Counted from the stretch's first letter, positions 1 to 8,557 are shown. The stretch is 64,000 nt of DNA from Flagellimonas beolgyonensis (GCF_003992615.1 NZ_RZMY01000017.1:62596-126595); one strand, 5' to 3'. Notes: generated from the letters alone by a model not told the origin. Translations and numbers: made by a program.

Positions 1-1287
1 TGCAATATAGTCTTCAAAATAGGCCTTGCGTTCGGCCTCCGACATTTGGTACAATGTGATCACACTATCGGCATGCTGTACAATGTCCTCGTATTTGATC
101 ACATTTTCGAGGTTGTCCAGTTTCTTTTTGATGTTCCGGTGCTCGCGGGTATTCTCGGCCAAATTGGTCAAAGTACTGTCATAATAAGCGCCGGCTGTTT
201 TGTACTGGTCCTGATCAAAATAGTAGTCGGCCAAGCTTTGATAGTTCAAGGCATTCAGTTTACGCTCTCCTTGGGTAGCCTTCAGCGATTTGTTATAGTA
301 GGCAATGGCCAAACTATCAGATTCGGTTGCCAAATGGAATTCGGCTATTTCACGATAAATCTTGTCCAAAAAGGGACGGTTTTCCCTGTTTTCCTCCAAA
401 TCGGTGAGGTATTCCAATAATTCTTCTTGGTTATCAGCCGTTAAGGTGGTGTTCTGGATTTTCTTCAAATGGGCGTTGATCATGTAGACGCGTGGCGACT
501 TTCGGTTAAGATCGATCACCTTATTAAAGGCATAATTGGCACTGTCCTTATGGCCCATTTGGTTGTACAACTGCCCAATTATGAACAGATACCTGCCTTT
601 TTCTGGATTCTTTTTGGTGTAGGCTTGGGCCACCTTCAATTTTTGAATTGCAGTATCGGGTGCATTCAGGTTGATGTAACATTGGGCCAACACGGCATTG
701 GCATCGGCATACTCTTGGTCTTTAAGCTTTTCGTACTTGAACAAACGCTTTAGGTTCTTAATGGCCACTTCGGGATTGTCCAGCCGCATATTGGTTTTTT
801 CACGCCAAATGGTGGCTTCGTTCAGCTTATCGCTTTCGGCATATTTGCGGAGTATGTAGTTGAAGGCTTCAAGTGCCGGAATATACCGTTGATCAAAATA
901 GCGCGACTTACCCAGCAGCAGGAATGCTTCATCGGTTTGCGGATTTCGTTCCTCATCCTTGATGTCCATGCTGTGCTTTTGAATGGCCTTGGTGGCCTTT
1001 TCCTCAGCAATGATAAAATTAGGGTTGTTGTCCTCGGAATCGAGCTTGACCTCATCGGTTACTTTTAACCGCTCCACGGGAAGGATTTCCCAATAATCGT
1101 CACGGTAGGTGGCACTGATCTCTTCCAGCCCTTTTTCAAAGGCCAAATTGCCATTGTACAGAGTGTTGTACTTGGTGTTGAGTGCGTGCCAATTTCGGTT
1201 GATGAATTTATCCTTTTGAGTGGAACAGGCATTAAATACAATGCCCGCCAAAACCAAAGCACCTAAAAATGTATGACGAAGCTTCAA
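1..1287 (-). CDS. sprE: SprE/PorW gliding motility and type IX secretion lipoprotein (partial, C-terminus beyond left edge)
   Basis: Reading frame open from position 1287 to the window edge, 429 codons visible without a stop; known SprE/PorW proteins are about twice this long, so roughly the N-terminal half is here. It starts with a hydrophobic signal sequence ending in a lipobox (IVFNAC), then the hallmark segment FINRNWHALNTKYNTLYNGN, followed by TPR-type helical repeats (e.g. residues ~130-380). SprE/PorW is an outer-membrane lipoprotein that links the periplasmic and trans-envelope parts of the type IX secretion system and is needed for gliding in Flavobacterium johnsoniae. No ATG is available in the right place: TTG at 1287 is the only sensible start. 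Family call is from recognisable conserved sequence; the function in this strain is inferred. Confidence 0.88.
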   Translation of the reverse strand, partial: MKLRHTFLGALVLAGIVFNACSTQKDKFINRNWHALNTKYNTLYNGNLAFEKGLEEISATYRDDYWEILPVERLKVTDEVKLDSEDNNPNFIIAEEKATKAIQKHSMDIKDEERNPQTDEAFLLLGKSRYFDQRYIPALEAFNYILRKYAESDKLNEATIWREKTNMRLDNPEVAIKNLKRLFKYEKLKDQEYADANAVLAQCYINLNAPDTAIQKLKVAQAYTKKNPEKGRYLFIIGQLYNQMGHKDSANYAFNKVIDLNRKSPRVYMINAHLKKIQNTTLTADNQEELLEYLTDLEENRENRPFLDKIYREIAEFHLATESDSLAIAYYNKSLKATQGERKLNALNYQSLADYYFDQDQYKTAGAYYDSTLTNLAENTREHRNIKKKLDNLENVIKYEDIVQHADSVITLYQMSEAERKAYFEDYIA

Positions 1288-1289
1288 AA

Positions 1290-1353
1290 TTATCGATAAT
1301 CGTGTGTAACCTTAACTCAAAAAAGTTCGGATTATTATAAGGCTTATCGATAA
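1290..1353. repeat. Two copies of the palindrome TTATCGATAA ahead of sprE
   Basis: The identical 10-bp palindrome TTATCGATAA lies at 1290-1299, directly upstream of the sprE start codon, and at 1344-1353. They are 54 bp apart in the short intergenic gap before sprE. No TAnnTTTG box is visible here, so a regulator-binding role is possible but only inferred. Confidence 0.4.
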
Positions 1354-1368
1354 AATACCATTAAATAA

Positions 1369-2064
1369 TCATTTGGTTATGAGCTTTAAATAAATGGTGC
1401 CTTCTTCCCATAAAAATCCTTTAGAGCCAATTACGATTCTGGAAATGGCTTCTTTAATAGGAAGAACATTTTTATGGGGCCCTATTTCAAACAATTTCAC
1501 CAAAGAATTTAGGTTATCGTCATAGCTAAGCCCCACATCACCAAGTAATCCATATTTTTTTAAATACTTGGCGTCATTCTTGCTCTCTACCCCAATACGT
1601 AGGAGCAATTGTTTTTCTCCATTTCTTACAAGTTCAATCTTGGAATCCATTTTCACATCCAGCAAAAGAGTGAACCCTTCAATTTCACCAGTAACAATGG
1701 AAAACAGGGCCTCGTCAATGAACTGAGTGTCCAAAGACGATGAAGATGGGCCTTGCTTTTTGATTTTTTCCAGCTCTTCTTTGAACTGATTGACCATAAT
1801 ATTGGTAAACTCGTCGTTGTAAAGATTATGATTTCTCTTATTGGAATATTGGTCAATCTCCCATTCCAACCTTTTGATTTTAGGATAATTACGGTCCTTC
1901 AACCTTAAGAGGCAATCCAATTCTCTTTGGACATAGCCCAATTCCTTGTAGTTATTGTCTACAGCAATAAAATCGTGATCCCTTTTATTATCTTCAATGG
2001 TAAGTAACAGGCGTTGTTTCTCCCATTGATAAAAATCAATCAACAATTCGAGGTCTGTGGCCAT
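1369..2064 (-). CDS. Hypothetical protein, charged and partly coiled-coil
   Basis: 231 residues, no signal peptide or membrane segment. The N-terminal half (residues ~1-105) is rich in E, K, R and L with heptad-like spacing, suggesting a coiled coil or long helices; it is followed by a short serine run (SSSS, ~104-107) and then an alternating hydrophobic/charged C-terminal half that looks like a beta-rich globular domain. I do not recognise a family. It reads in the same direction as sprE and the ABC pair but is separated from both by about 60-80 bases, and has its own possible promoter, so it looks like an independent accessory gene. Base composition looks more AT-rich than in the ABC genes next to it. 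Confidence 0.7.
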   Translation of the reverse strand: MATDLELLIDFYQWEKQRLLLTIEDNKRDHDFIAVDNNYKELGYVQRELDCLLRLKDRNYPKIKRLEWEIDQYSNKRNHNLYNDEFTNIMVNQFKEELEKIKKQGPSSSSLDTQFIDEALFSIVTGEIEGFTLLLDVKMDSKIELVRNGEKQLLLRIGVESKNDAKYLKKYGLLGDVGLSYDDNLNSLVKLFEIGPHKNVLPIKEAISRIVIGSKGFLWEEGTIYLKLITK

Positions 2065-2082
2065 TGGTCAATGTTTGTACCC

Positions 2083-2111
2083 TAAAGATAATCCTGATTG
2101 ACTGACACAAA
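2083..2111 (-). promoter_or_regulatory. Candidate promoter for the hypothetical gene ending at 1369
   Basis: On the minus strand TTTG (2111-2108), 17 bases, then TATCTTTA (2090-2083), seven of eight positions of the Bacteroidota -7 box TAnnTTTG; the box is 18 bases upstream of the ATG at 2064. Confidence 0.4.
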
Positions 2112-2126
2112 CAAAAGAATGATCAA

Positions 2127-2822
2127 TTATCCCCCAAAGAAAGCTTCCAACTCTTTCAAGGTTTCGGTAGAGGTATGGATATCCTTCACAATTTCGCCCT
2201 TATTGAGCACCACAATACGCTCACAAACCTCGGTAACATGGATCAAATCGTGGCTGGATACCAATACGGTAACGTTCTCCTTTGCCGCCAATTCCTTGAT
2301 GATGCCCTTAAGACGGATCTGTGTGGTAGGGTCCAAGTTGGCAAAAGGCTCGTCCAAAATCACCACTTCGGGATTGCCGATAAAGCTGGCCACGATCCCC
2401 ACTTTTTTCTGGTTTCCTTTGGAAAGGTCACGCAAATATTTTTTTTGACCCAGAATCTCGCCATGGAAGAAATCGCTGTAGCCTTCCAATAAAGCATCCA
2501 CATCGGCTTTGTTCCTGCCCCTTAGTTCACCAATGAAATAGAAATACTCCTCGGGGGTTAAATACCCTATCAAAAAGGATTCATCAATAAAAGCGGAGGT
2601 AAACGGTTTCCACGCTTCGCTTTCATCCACCTGAACCCCGTTGTTGATGATATGGCCAGTGGATGGTTGGATCAGGTCCAACAACAAGCTGAACAAGGTG
2701 GTCTTGCCGGCACCATTGTTCCCTACCAAGCCAAAACTTTGGCCCTTGGGAATTTCAAGATGGTCGATGTTCAAAACGGTCTGTGCTCCGTATTTCTTTG
2801 TTAAGGTGTGTGCTGTTATCAT
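2127..2822 (-). CDS. ABC transporter ATP-binding protein
   Basis: 231 residues, normal size for a stand-alone nucleotide-binding domain. Walker A GNNGAGKTT at residues 34-42, a signature-like LSKGNQKK at ~132-139, Walker B VVILDEPFANLD at ~153-164 and a switch histidine in SSHDL at ~189. The signature deviates from LSGGQ in the way seen in exporter-type ATPases that work with multi-pass ABC-2-like permeases. It lies 27 bases downstream of the DUF5687 membrane protein and is very probably its energising subunit. Substrate is not apparent from sequence. Confidence 0.92.
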   Translation of the reverse strand: MITAHTLTKKYGAQTVLNIDHLEIPKGQSFGLVGNNGAGKTTLFSLLLDLIQPSTGHIINNGVQVDESEAWKPFTSAFIDESFLIGYLTPEEYFYFIGELRGRNKADVDALLEGYSDFFHGEILGQKKYLRDLSKGNQKKVGIVASFIGNPEVVILDEPFANLDPTTQIRLKGIIKELAAKENVTVLVSSHDLIHVTEVCERIVVLNKGEIVKDIHTSTETLKELEAFFGG

Positions 2823-2849
2823 AGTGTTTTTATAGTAATGGTCGATTTG

Positions 2850-4319
2850 CTATTTCTGTTTGTATGCCAATAAGGTTTTGTATTTCTCTTTTTTATAGAT
2901 GCCCTCGATCATACGGAACACCCGTTCCTTGAACACGAAGCCCAACAATCCGAAGGCGGCCACAAATAGGTACCCCGCAACAGGGCCGATCAGTAAGTGG
3001 CCAAGGGCATAAATGGCAATGGGCAACGCCAATTTAGGCAGCGTCAAGAGCAATGTCTTTGCATTAAAGGCCTGTTTATCGCCAAATGCCTTTTTGTTCG
3101 AGGTCAATTCGATGGGCGTTTTAACATAGGCTCCACCCCAAAGCACCAAATAACTGTTGATGCCCACGTTGTAAATGGCCCCGACCAATACCGCGGCATA
3201 GGCTTCCCACCCAAAATACAGGTAGAAAGAAGCCAATATGGTGGATATGACCGTGGCAATGATCACCAAGTACCATTTTGAGGTCAAATATTCCCGGTAT
3301 TTGATATTCTGGCTCATCATTAAAGGGTAATAACTGCTGTCCCAACTGGGTACATACTGACCGAAGCTGAACAGGAATCCTCCGGTAACAAAAATGCCGG
3401 CAAAAATTTTCCAATAGGCGTTATCGTATACCTCAATGGCACTGGTAAAGAACAGCAATCCATAAAAGATGAAGAAAAACCCGGTAATCACGGCGGTCCG
3501 TGACCTTTTGTTCCTTTTGATCAATTTGATGTCGTTTTTCAAGAAGGTGCCCAAATTACCAAAACGATCCAGCCATTCCAGGTTTTCGGTCTTCGCCTCG
3601 GTCTGTTTTTGGGCCAGTCCTCCATCAAGGTACATGTGCTTTTTGAAATAGGTAAAGGCTGCAACGTACAATAAAGCCAAAGCAACCCATGGAATTAGGG
3701 CCGTCCAGGGCATATCATAGAAAAAATCGAAAATGGGCTGGGTGTACACCGTAATATCGAACCATTGGTAGTATTGCGAAGCCCCTGCAACAATGAACAG
3801 TGCGGCCAAGACGTAAAATACACCGTCTTTATTGTTCACCATAATGTTGATGAAGTTATTGCAATAGAACAGGGCCATCATGGCCAAATGCCATCCTACC
3901 ACTTGGGCCAATGGATAATCCTTGGTCAACAATACCACGCTGAAGGGTACAAAGAAAAAGGCATGGGCCAGGTTAAAGAAGGAAACCACTGTTTTGCCCA
4001 GTGAATAATTTACCACCTGGCTTTTTTTGAAGGGCAAATACAACAGCGGTTTGATGTTCGTCACCGGCATTTTCTGCAACATGTACCGAAACACCAGGTC
4101 GAAGGCCAAATAGTAGATCATGAATCGGTTGATTACCCGCAAAGGGTCGCCCAGGCCAGCTTCTTCAATGATGAAATACGACCCGAATCCCAAACTGAGG
4201 AAAACCAAGATGAAATAAAGTGCCCCGAGGGCCATTAAGATCTTGAACCAAATCTCGGTCTTAAATGAGGCGGACCTAAAAAAGGATTTCCATTGGAGTC
4301 CGATAAAATAGTTGAACAT
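2850..4319 (-). CDS. DUF5687 family membrane protein, permease of the ABC pair
   Basis: 489 residues with about ten to twelve hydrophobic segments distributed along the chain and a cytoplasmic-looking charged stretch near residues 230-265. The sequence fits the Bacteroidota DUF5687 family, which is regularly encoded next to an ABC ATPase like the one just downstream. It is inferred to be the membrane half of an exporter in the inner membrane. First gene of a two-gene operon, divergent from the ferredoxin reductase gene at 4438. A TATTTTAG box (4350-4343, minus strand) is a weak promoter candidate. Confidence 0.82.
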   Translation of the reverse strand: MFNYFIGLQWKSFFRSASFKTEIWFKILMALGALYFILVFLSLGFGSYFIIEEAGLGDPLRVINRFMIYYLAFDLVFRYMLQKMPVTNIKPLLYLPFKKSQVVNYSLGKTVVSFFNLAHAFFFVPFSVVLLTKDYPLAQVVGWHLAMMALFYCNNFINIMVNNKDGVFYVLAALFIVAGASQYYQWFDITVYTQPIFDFFYDMPWTALIPWVALALLYVAAFTYFKKHMYLDGGLAQKQTEAKTENLEWLDRFGNLGTFLKNDIKLIKRNKRSRTAVITGFFFIFYGLLFFTSAIEVYDNAYWKIFAGIFVTGGFLFSFGQYVPSWDSSYYPLMMSQNIKYREYLTSKWYLVIIATVISTILASFYLYFGWEAYAAVLVGAIYNVGINSYLVLWGGAYVKTPIELTSNKKAFGDKQAFNAKTLLLTLPKLALPIAIYALGHLLIGPVAGYLFVAAFGLLGFVFKERVFRMIEGIYKKEKYKTLLAYKQK

Positions 4320-4412
4320 GGCTAGTTTTTTTTAGTTGGTATCTAAAATATTCGATTTGTTACAAAATGCATCGTTTTTTGAAAAATAGCTGCCCAAAAC
4401 AAGGGTAATCCG

Positions 4413-4420
4413 TAATTTTG
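4413..4420 (+). promoter_or_regulatory. -7 promoter box TAATTTTG for the ferredoxin reductase
   Basis: Perfect match to the Bacteroidota -7 consensus TAnnTTTG, 17 bases ahead of the ATG at 4438. No convincing -33 TTG at the usual distance. Confidence 0.55.
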
Positions 4421-4437
4421 CAGCAAATTTTTATTTG

Positions 4438-5484
4438 ATGAGTGACTTTCATGCCCTAAAAATAGCCTCGGTTGATCAACTTACTCCTAATGCCGTGGCC
4501 CTTACTTTCGAAATTCCGGAAAACCTTAAACCCTCTTTTTCCTTTAAAGCTGGCCAGTACATCACCTTGAAACACCAAGTAAATGGCCAGGAACTACGCC
4601 GGGCCTACTCCATATCCTCGCCACCATCCTCAGGAAAACTGACAGTGGGCATCAAAAAAATGCCAAGCGGTACATTTTCTGTTTATGCGAATGAAAAGCT
4701 CAGCGCCGGTGATGTGTTGGACGTAATGCCGCCAGAAGGTCGTTTTGTGTTTGATGCAACAGGTCCGAAAAATATTGCTGCCTTTGCTGCAGGGAGTGGC
4801 ATTACTCCGATCATGAGCATTGCAGAAACCGTTTTGGAGAGCCATCCCGAAAATACCATGGTGCTGGTTTTTGGCAACCAATCGCCAGAGGAAACCATGT
4901 ATTTCAAGGAAATTCAAGCGTTGAAAGAAAAATATACCGAACGATTTTTTATACAGTACATCTACAGCCGATCCAATGTGCCGGAAGCCCTATTCGGTCG
5001 CATAGAAAAATCCACGGTGAACTTTGTGCTCAAAAACAAGTTCAAGGAAACCACTTTTGATGGGTATTACCTCTGTGGTCCGGAAGAAATGATCCATATG
5101 GTAACCGACACCCTGAAATCCAATAGCATTGCTGAAGACAAAATCCATTTTGAATTGTTCACCAGTTCCGATACCGAGGATACTATGGCTGAAGACTTGG
5201 AGGGCATGACCCAAGTGGAGGTATTGTTGGATGATGAGACCTTTTCCTTTGTGATGGATCGCAAACAGTTGGTGCTGGATGCCGTCCTGAAACAAAAAAT
5301 AGATGCGCCTTATTCCTGCCAAGGCGGGGTATGTAGCAGTTGTATCGCCCGAATTACGGAAGGCAAGGCCGAAATGGTGAAAAACCAGATTTTGACCCCT
5401 GGAGAAATTGAGGAAGGACTGATCCTGACCTGTCAGGCCCATCCGTTGACGCCTACCTTAAAAGTGGATTACGACGACGTTTAG
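4438..5484 (+). CDS. PaaE-like ferredoxin-NADP reductase with C-terminal 2Fe-2S domain
   Basis: 348 residues. Order: flavin-binding beta barrel with RAYSISSPP (residues ~60-68), NAD(P)-binding domain with AGSGITPIMS (~120-130) and a C-terminal plant-type ferredoxin domain with the cluster ligands CQGGVCSSC plus a later Cys in ILTCQAHP. This is the architecture of PaaE, the electron-transfer subunit of phenylacetyl-CoA epoxidase, and of related oxygenase reductases. No paaABCD genes are nearby, so it probably serves another oxygenase or desaturase; the partner is unknown. The frame opens at a TTG at 4435, but ATG at 4438 is the natural start. Its stop is 3 bases from that of the convergent patatin gene. 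Confidence 0.88.
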   Translation: MSDFHALKIASVDQLTPNAVALTFEIPENLKPSFSFKAGQYITLKHQVNGQELRRAYSISSPPSSGKLTVGIKKMPSGTFSVYANEKLSAGDVLDVMPPEGRFVFDATGPKNIAAFAAGSGITPIMSIAETVLESHPENTMVLVFGNQSPEETMYFKEIQALKEKYTERFFIQYIYSRSNVPEALFGRIEKSTVNFVLKNKFKETTFDGYYLCGPEEMIHMVTDTLKSNSIAEDKIHFELFTSSDTEDTMAEDLEGMTQVEVLLDDETFSFVMDRKQLVLDAVLKQKIDAPYSCQGGVCSSCIARITEGKAEMVKNQILTPGEIEEGLILTCQAHPLTPTLKVDYDDV

Positions 5485-5486
5485 CC

Positions 5487-6266
5487 TTAATCCTTTTTGG
5501 AAAGCATTCTTTCCATGGCACGGCTACCGTGGTCATAGCCAATATTGAAGGCATTTTCAATCCCTTTTCGGTCCAAAACCCCAATTTTGTCCAATTCCTT
5601 GGGCTCAATATAAAGGTCGCATTCGTGCAATTTTTCGTCGTTGGAGGCGTGAATCATCAAACTGGTGACCCTGCTCGTCAATTGGATGGAATTGCGCAAG
5701 TCTTTCTTTTCCATTGGAACAGTAATCGAAACGTTGCTGCCTATTACGTAATCTGCTCGGGTATCCACATATTCCTTGGGAAAGTTGTTCATGATACCTC
5801 CATCGGCATACAGCACATTATCAATATTCACAGGACTGAACACTGGGGGCAAAGCTGCCGAGGCCAACAAGGGTTTGATGAGCGGTCCTCGGTCAAAAAC
5901 CTTTTCCTTGCCGCTGAGCAAATCGGTTGCCACGATAAACAGTGGTTTTTTTAAGGATTCAAAGGTGTTTTCCTTGAAATACTTCTTGAACATACTTTCA
6001 TAGCGTTCCGTGTCGATAAAACCGGGTTTATTGATGGTGAAGAAACTATATTGAAAAATGGGCGTCTCTTTAAAAAACCCCAACATTTCTTCCACGGTAT
6101 TTTTATTGGCATAAAGTGCCCCTACCAATGCGCCAACGCTTGTTCCGGCGACCACATTGGCCTCAACACCATGTTCTTCCATGGCCTTGATCAGTCCAAT
6201 ATGGGCCATGCCACGTACTCCTCCTCCCGAGAGCACCAAACCTATAGACTTGTTTTTCTGTATCAC
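5487..6266 (-). CDS. Patatin-like phospholipase (RssA-type)
   Basis: 259 residues of one patatin domain. The oxyanion loop SGGGVRGMAH (residues ~14-23), nucleophile elbow GTSVG (Ser ~43) and the DGG motif with the catalytic Asp (YADGGIMNNFP, ~155) are all intact, so an active serine lipase or acyl hydrolase is expected. There is no signal peptide, matching cytoplasmic RssA-like members rather than the fused outer-membrane forms. The start is GTG at 6266; the next ATG lies after the glycine loop and would remove it. Transcribed from its own promoter; convergent with the reductase gene. Confidence 0.9.
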   Translation of the reverse strand: MIQKNKSIGLVLSGGGVRGMAHIGLIKAMEEHGVEANVVAGTSVGALVGALYANKNTVEEMLGFFKETPIFQYSFFTINKPGFIDTERYESMFKKYFKENTFESLKKPLFIVATDLLSGKEKVFDRGPLIKPLLASAALPPVFSPVNIDNVLYADGGIMNNFPKEYVDTRADYVIGSNVSITVPMEKKDLRNSIQLTSRVTSLMIHASNDEKLHECDLYIEPKELDKIGVLDRKGIENAFNIGYDHGSRAMERMLSKKD

Positions 6267-6287
6267 TTTTTGCTTCTAAATACCGAA

Positions 6288-6295
6288 CAAAGGTA
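6288..6295 (-). promoter_or_regulatory. -7 promoter box TACCTTTG for the patatin gene
   Basis: Minus-strand TACCTTTG matches TAnnTTTG exactly and lies 21 bases upstream of the GTG start at 6266, the usual spacing in this window. Confidence 0.55.
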
Positions 6296-6429
6296 AACCA
6301 ATGCAGCATTCAATCGCCAACCCAACAAGAGATTAACCTTAATTTGATGGTGGAGGTTCCAAAAGGGTTTGTTTTGACCTAAAATTGCAACTTCATCCCT
6401 TGATAATGGAATTCAAAATTAGTGCAAGT

Positions 6430-6447
6430 ACCGACTGGCGAGTCGGT
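6430..6447. promoter_or_regulatory. TetR-type operator 1 (ars operon upstream region)
   Basis: ACCGACTGGCGAGTCGGT: perfect 7-bp inverted repeat around a 4-bp centre. It is the first of four related 18-mers in the window. It lies in the 401-base gap 6267-6667 between the divergent patatin and ars genes, 220 bp ahead of the first ars gene and 163 bp ahead of the patatin start. Apart from the two operators and the patatin promoter I see no gene in that gap. Confidence 0.72.
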
Positions 6448-6533
6448 TTTCACCACCCCACACCTCAATTTGTACACTTTAACGATCTGATTTCGATGAT
6501 CATCGAACATTTCACAATGCCTTGATTTTCAAA

Positions 6534-6551
6534 ACCGACTGGCTGGTCGGT
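6534..6551. promoter_or_regulatory. TetR-type operator 2 (ars operon upstream region)
   Basis: ACCGACTGGCTGGTCGGT: arms ACCGACT and GGTCGGT pair at six of seven positions. It starts 104 bp after operator 1, close to ten helical turns. A weak promoter-like pair follows it, TTG at 6551-6553 and TACTGTTTG at 6575-6583, so a bound repressor would cover the -33 region; that promoter assignment is tentative. Confidence 0.72.
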
Positions 6552-6667
6552 TGATCTAATTCTGGCAAAAGGGATACTGTTTGTAATGCATATTGCCTTT
6601 TTGCGACTGAAATCAATATGGATAAATGTTGTATGTTTAGGTTCAACATTCAATTAAATTCATCGTT

Positions 6668-7003
6668 ATGGCCGATTCGTATTATGACCCCGCAGATCTT
6701 AGAAAATTTGGAAAGATTACCGAATGGAGCGAGGAGTTGGGGACCAAGTTTTTTGATTATTACGGAAAAGTTTTTGAGGAAGGGGCCCTTAGTGCCCGTG
6801 AAAAATCCTTGATCGCTTTGGCTGTTTCACATGTGGTTAAATGTCCGTATTGTATCGACGCCTATACCAAGGATGGTCTTCAGCGCGGAATTACCAAAGA
6901 AGAAATGATGGAAGCCGTGCATGTTGGTGCCGCCATTGAAAGTGGCGCTACCCTAGTCCATGGGGTCCAAATGATGAACAAGTACAACAAACTGTCCATG
7001 TAA
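6668..7003 (+). CDS. Arsenosugar biosynthesis-associated peroxidase-like protein (carboxymuconolactone decarboxylase fold)
   Basis: 111 residues, a complete single-domain AhpD/CMD-family protein. The redox pair CPYC (about residues 56-59) followed by IDAYTKDGLQRGITKEEMMEA and a glycine/alanine-rich helix is typical of the small alkylhydroperoxidase-like proteins that accompany ArsS. It precedes arsS by 14 bases and is certainly co-transcribed with it. Two TetR-type operators lie upstream. The biochemical role in arsenosugar formation is not established; the assignment rests on family resemblance and this neighbour. Confidence 0.87.
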   Translation: MADSYYDPADLRKFGKITEWSEELGTKFFDYYGKVFEEGALSAREKSLIALAVSHVVKCPYCIDAYTKDGLQRGITKEEMMEAVHVGAAIESGATLVHGVQMMNKYNKLSM

Positions 7004-7017
7004 TCCAAAAACGATCA

Positions 7018-8106
7018 ATGGAGCAAAGCATACTGACGGAACTAAAAAAAGCAGCTAAAAAATCGCTGAAAGCGCGGCACAATGACCTCGCCGACAACCA
7101 TAGACAATTGCAAATCCTTAACGGGGGGCTGTTTGCTGATGGGGAACTCCCCTATTTTAAGAATAAAATTGCCGAAACCAATCAATTTCCGCTAAAGCCG
7201 AATACATTGGAAATTTTGCAGATCAATGTGGGTTATATGTGCAATCAGGTTTGTGAACATTGCCATGTGGATGCCGGCCCGGACCGTAAAGAGATCATGA
7301 CCCGCGAAACCATGGAACAATGTTTGGAAGTCATCCGTAATACCGGAGCCCATACGTTGGATCTTACCGGGGGTGCTCCCGAAATGAACCCCAATTTTAG
7401 ATGGTTTGTAGAAGAGGCCAGCAAAGCGGGTATCAAAGATTTCATTGTACGCTCCAACCTCACCATAATTTTAGCCAATAAAAAATACTATGATCTCCCG
7501 GAGTTCTTCAAAAAGCACAACGTACATGTAGTTTCCTCCATGCCGCACTATACGCGTGGCAAAACGGATAAGCAACGGGGCGATGGGGTTTTTGACAAAT
7601 CGATAAAAGCACTGCAAATGCTAAATGCGGTCGGCTATGGCATGCCCGATAGCAGTTTGCGGCTTGATTTGGTGTACAATCCCTCAGGGGCTTTTTTACC
7701 TACTGACCAAGCGGCATTGGAACACGACTTTAAAAAAGCATTGAAGGAAGATTTTGATATCGACTTCCACAATCTCTTTTCCATTACCAATCTGCCCATT
7801 TCACGCTTTTTGGATTATTTGATCGCCTCCGAGAATTATGAGGACTATATGTATGCGCTTGTGGATGCATACAACCCAGCTGCTGTGGCCAATGTGATGT
7901 GCACCAATACCATTTCCGTGGGTTGGGATGGTTGGCTGTACGATTGCGACTTCAACCAAATGCTCGACCTAAAGGTGGCCAGTACCGTGAAACACATCAA
8001 AGACTATAATGAAGATTTGTTGAACGATCGGGATATTGTTATTTCCCAACATTGCTACGGATGTACCGCTGGAGCGGGCAGTAGTTGCCAAGGGAGTGTG
8101 GCTTGA
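7018..8106 (+). CDS. arsS: Arsenosugar biosynthesis radical SAM protein ArsS (cysteine form)
   Basis: 362 residues, full length. Radical SAM cluster motif C75-x3-C79-x2-C82 (CNQVCEHC), then HVDAGPDRKE and the LDLTGGAPEMNP segment typical of ArsS, and a C-terminal domain ending in CYGCTAGAGSSC (Cys 346, 349, 357). ArsS is a radical SAM enzyme proposed to join the adenosyl group to dimethylated arsenic on the way to arsenosugars; some homologues carry selenocysteine in the C-terminal motif, here all positions are Cys codons. The usual partner methyltransferase ArsM is not in the window, so methylated arsenic would have to come from elsewhere in the genome. Confidence 0.9.
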   Translation: MEQSILTELKKAAKKSLKARHNDLADNHRQLQILNGGLFADGELPYFKNKIAETNQFPLKPNTLEILQINVGYMCNQVCEHCHVDAGPDRKEIMTRETMEQCLEVIRNTGAHTLDLTGGAPEMNPNFRWFVEEASKAGIKDFIVRSNLTIILANKKYYDLPEFFKKHNVHVVSSMPHYTRGKTDKQRGDGVFDKSIKALQMLNAVGYGMPDSSLRLDLVYNPSGAFLPTDQAALEHDFKKALKEDFDIDFHNLFSITNLPISRFLDYLIASENYEDYMYALVDAYNPAAVANVMCTNTISVGWDGWLYDCDFNQMLDLKVASTVKHIKDYNEDLLNDRDIVISQHCYGCTAGAGSSCQGSVA

Positions 8107-8128
8107 TTTTATGTTGCTAAATTTCGTT

Positions 8129-8557
8129 TTACGAACCCCCCTTTAGATTGGGTTCATTGCCGCCCATTGGTTTCTGGATTCTTCCTTTTTTCCTTTTATG
8201 ATTCCAAATAAATAGCAAACCCATAATGATAAAGGGCAAATTGATAGAAGCCACAATCGCCAAGCTTATCCCTATTGAGTTGTTCATCCTAAAGTTGTGA
8301 ACAAATATTACTGGTGCGAACAATAGGGCAATGACCAAAAAAATTAGGCCTCCAATAAACTCTTTTTTCCAGGCAATGATCAAAATCACCAATAAAATAA
8401 AGGATGGTACAAGATGAATGGCAAAAGCGACCAACTGCTGCCAAAGGGTTAGATTCGGATTAAAAGCATCAAGCGCAAAAATGCCTATGAACGCAATCGC
8501 GAGAATGCCCAAAATTCGTGGCAACCAATGTAATATCTTATCCGATTTATGCATCAT
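8129..8557 (-). CDS. Small four-helix membrane protein, function unknown
   Basis: 142 residues with four strongly hydrophobic segments (about 12-30, 42-63, 69-88, 98-118) and a basic C-terminal tail (HKRKKGR). It resembles the many small uncharacterised inner-membrane proteins of Flavobacteriia; no catalytic motif is visible. It sits between arsS (convergent) and tetR (divergent). Its promoter region is shared with the 418-base gap that holds two TetR-type operators, although those lie about 260 bases or more from its start. A link to arsenic is possible but unsupported. Confidence 0.75.
   Translation of the reverse strand: MMHKSDKILHWLPRILGILAIAFIGIFALDAFNPNLTLWQQLVAFAIHLVPSFILLVILIIAWKKEFIGGLIFLVIALLFAPVIFVHNFRMNNSIGISLAIVASINLPFIIMGLLFIWNHKRKKGRIQKPMGGNEPNLKGGS

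Noticed and set aside
46..753. Two plus-strand open frames of 124 and 94 codons
   Set aside because: They lie antisense to sprE and have no recognisable domain or start context.
822..1262. Short minus-strand open frames inside the sprE region, suggesting a broken gene
   Set aside because: They are out of frame with a continuous 429-codon frame from TTG 1287 to the edge that carries the SprE signature; no frameshift is needed.
6465..6653. 62-codon minus-strand frame across TetR operator 2
   Set aside because: No family, no promoter, and it overlaps regulatory palindromes; probably chance.
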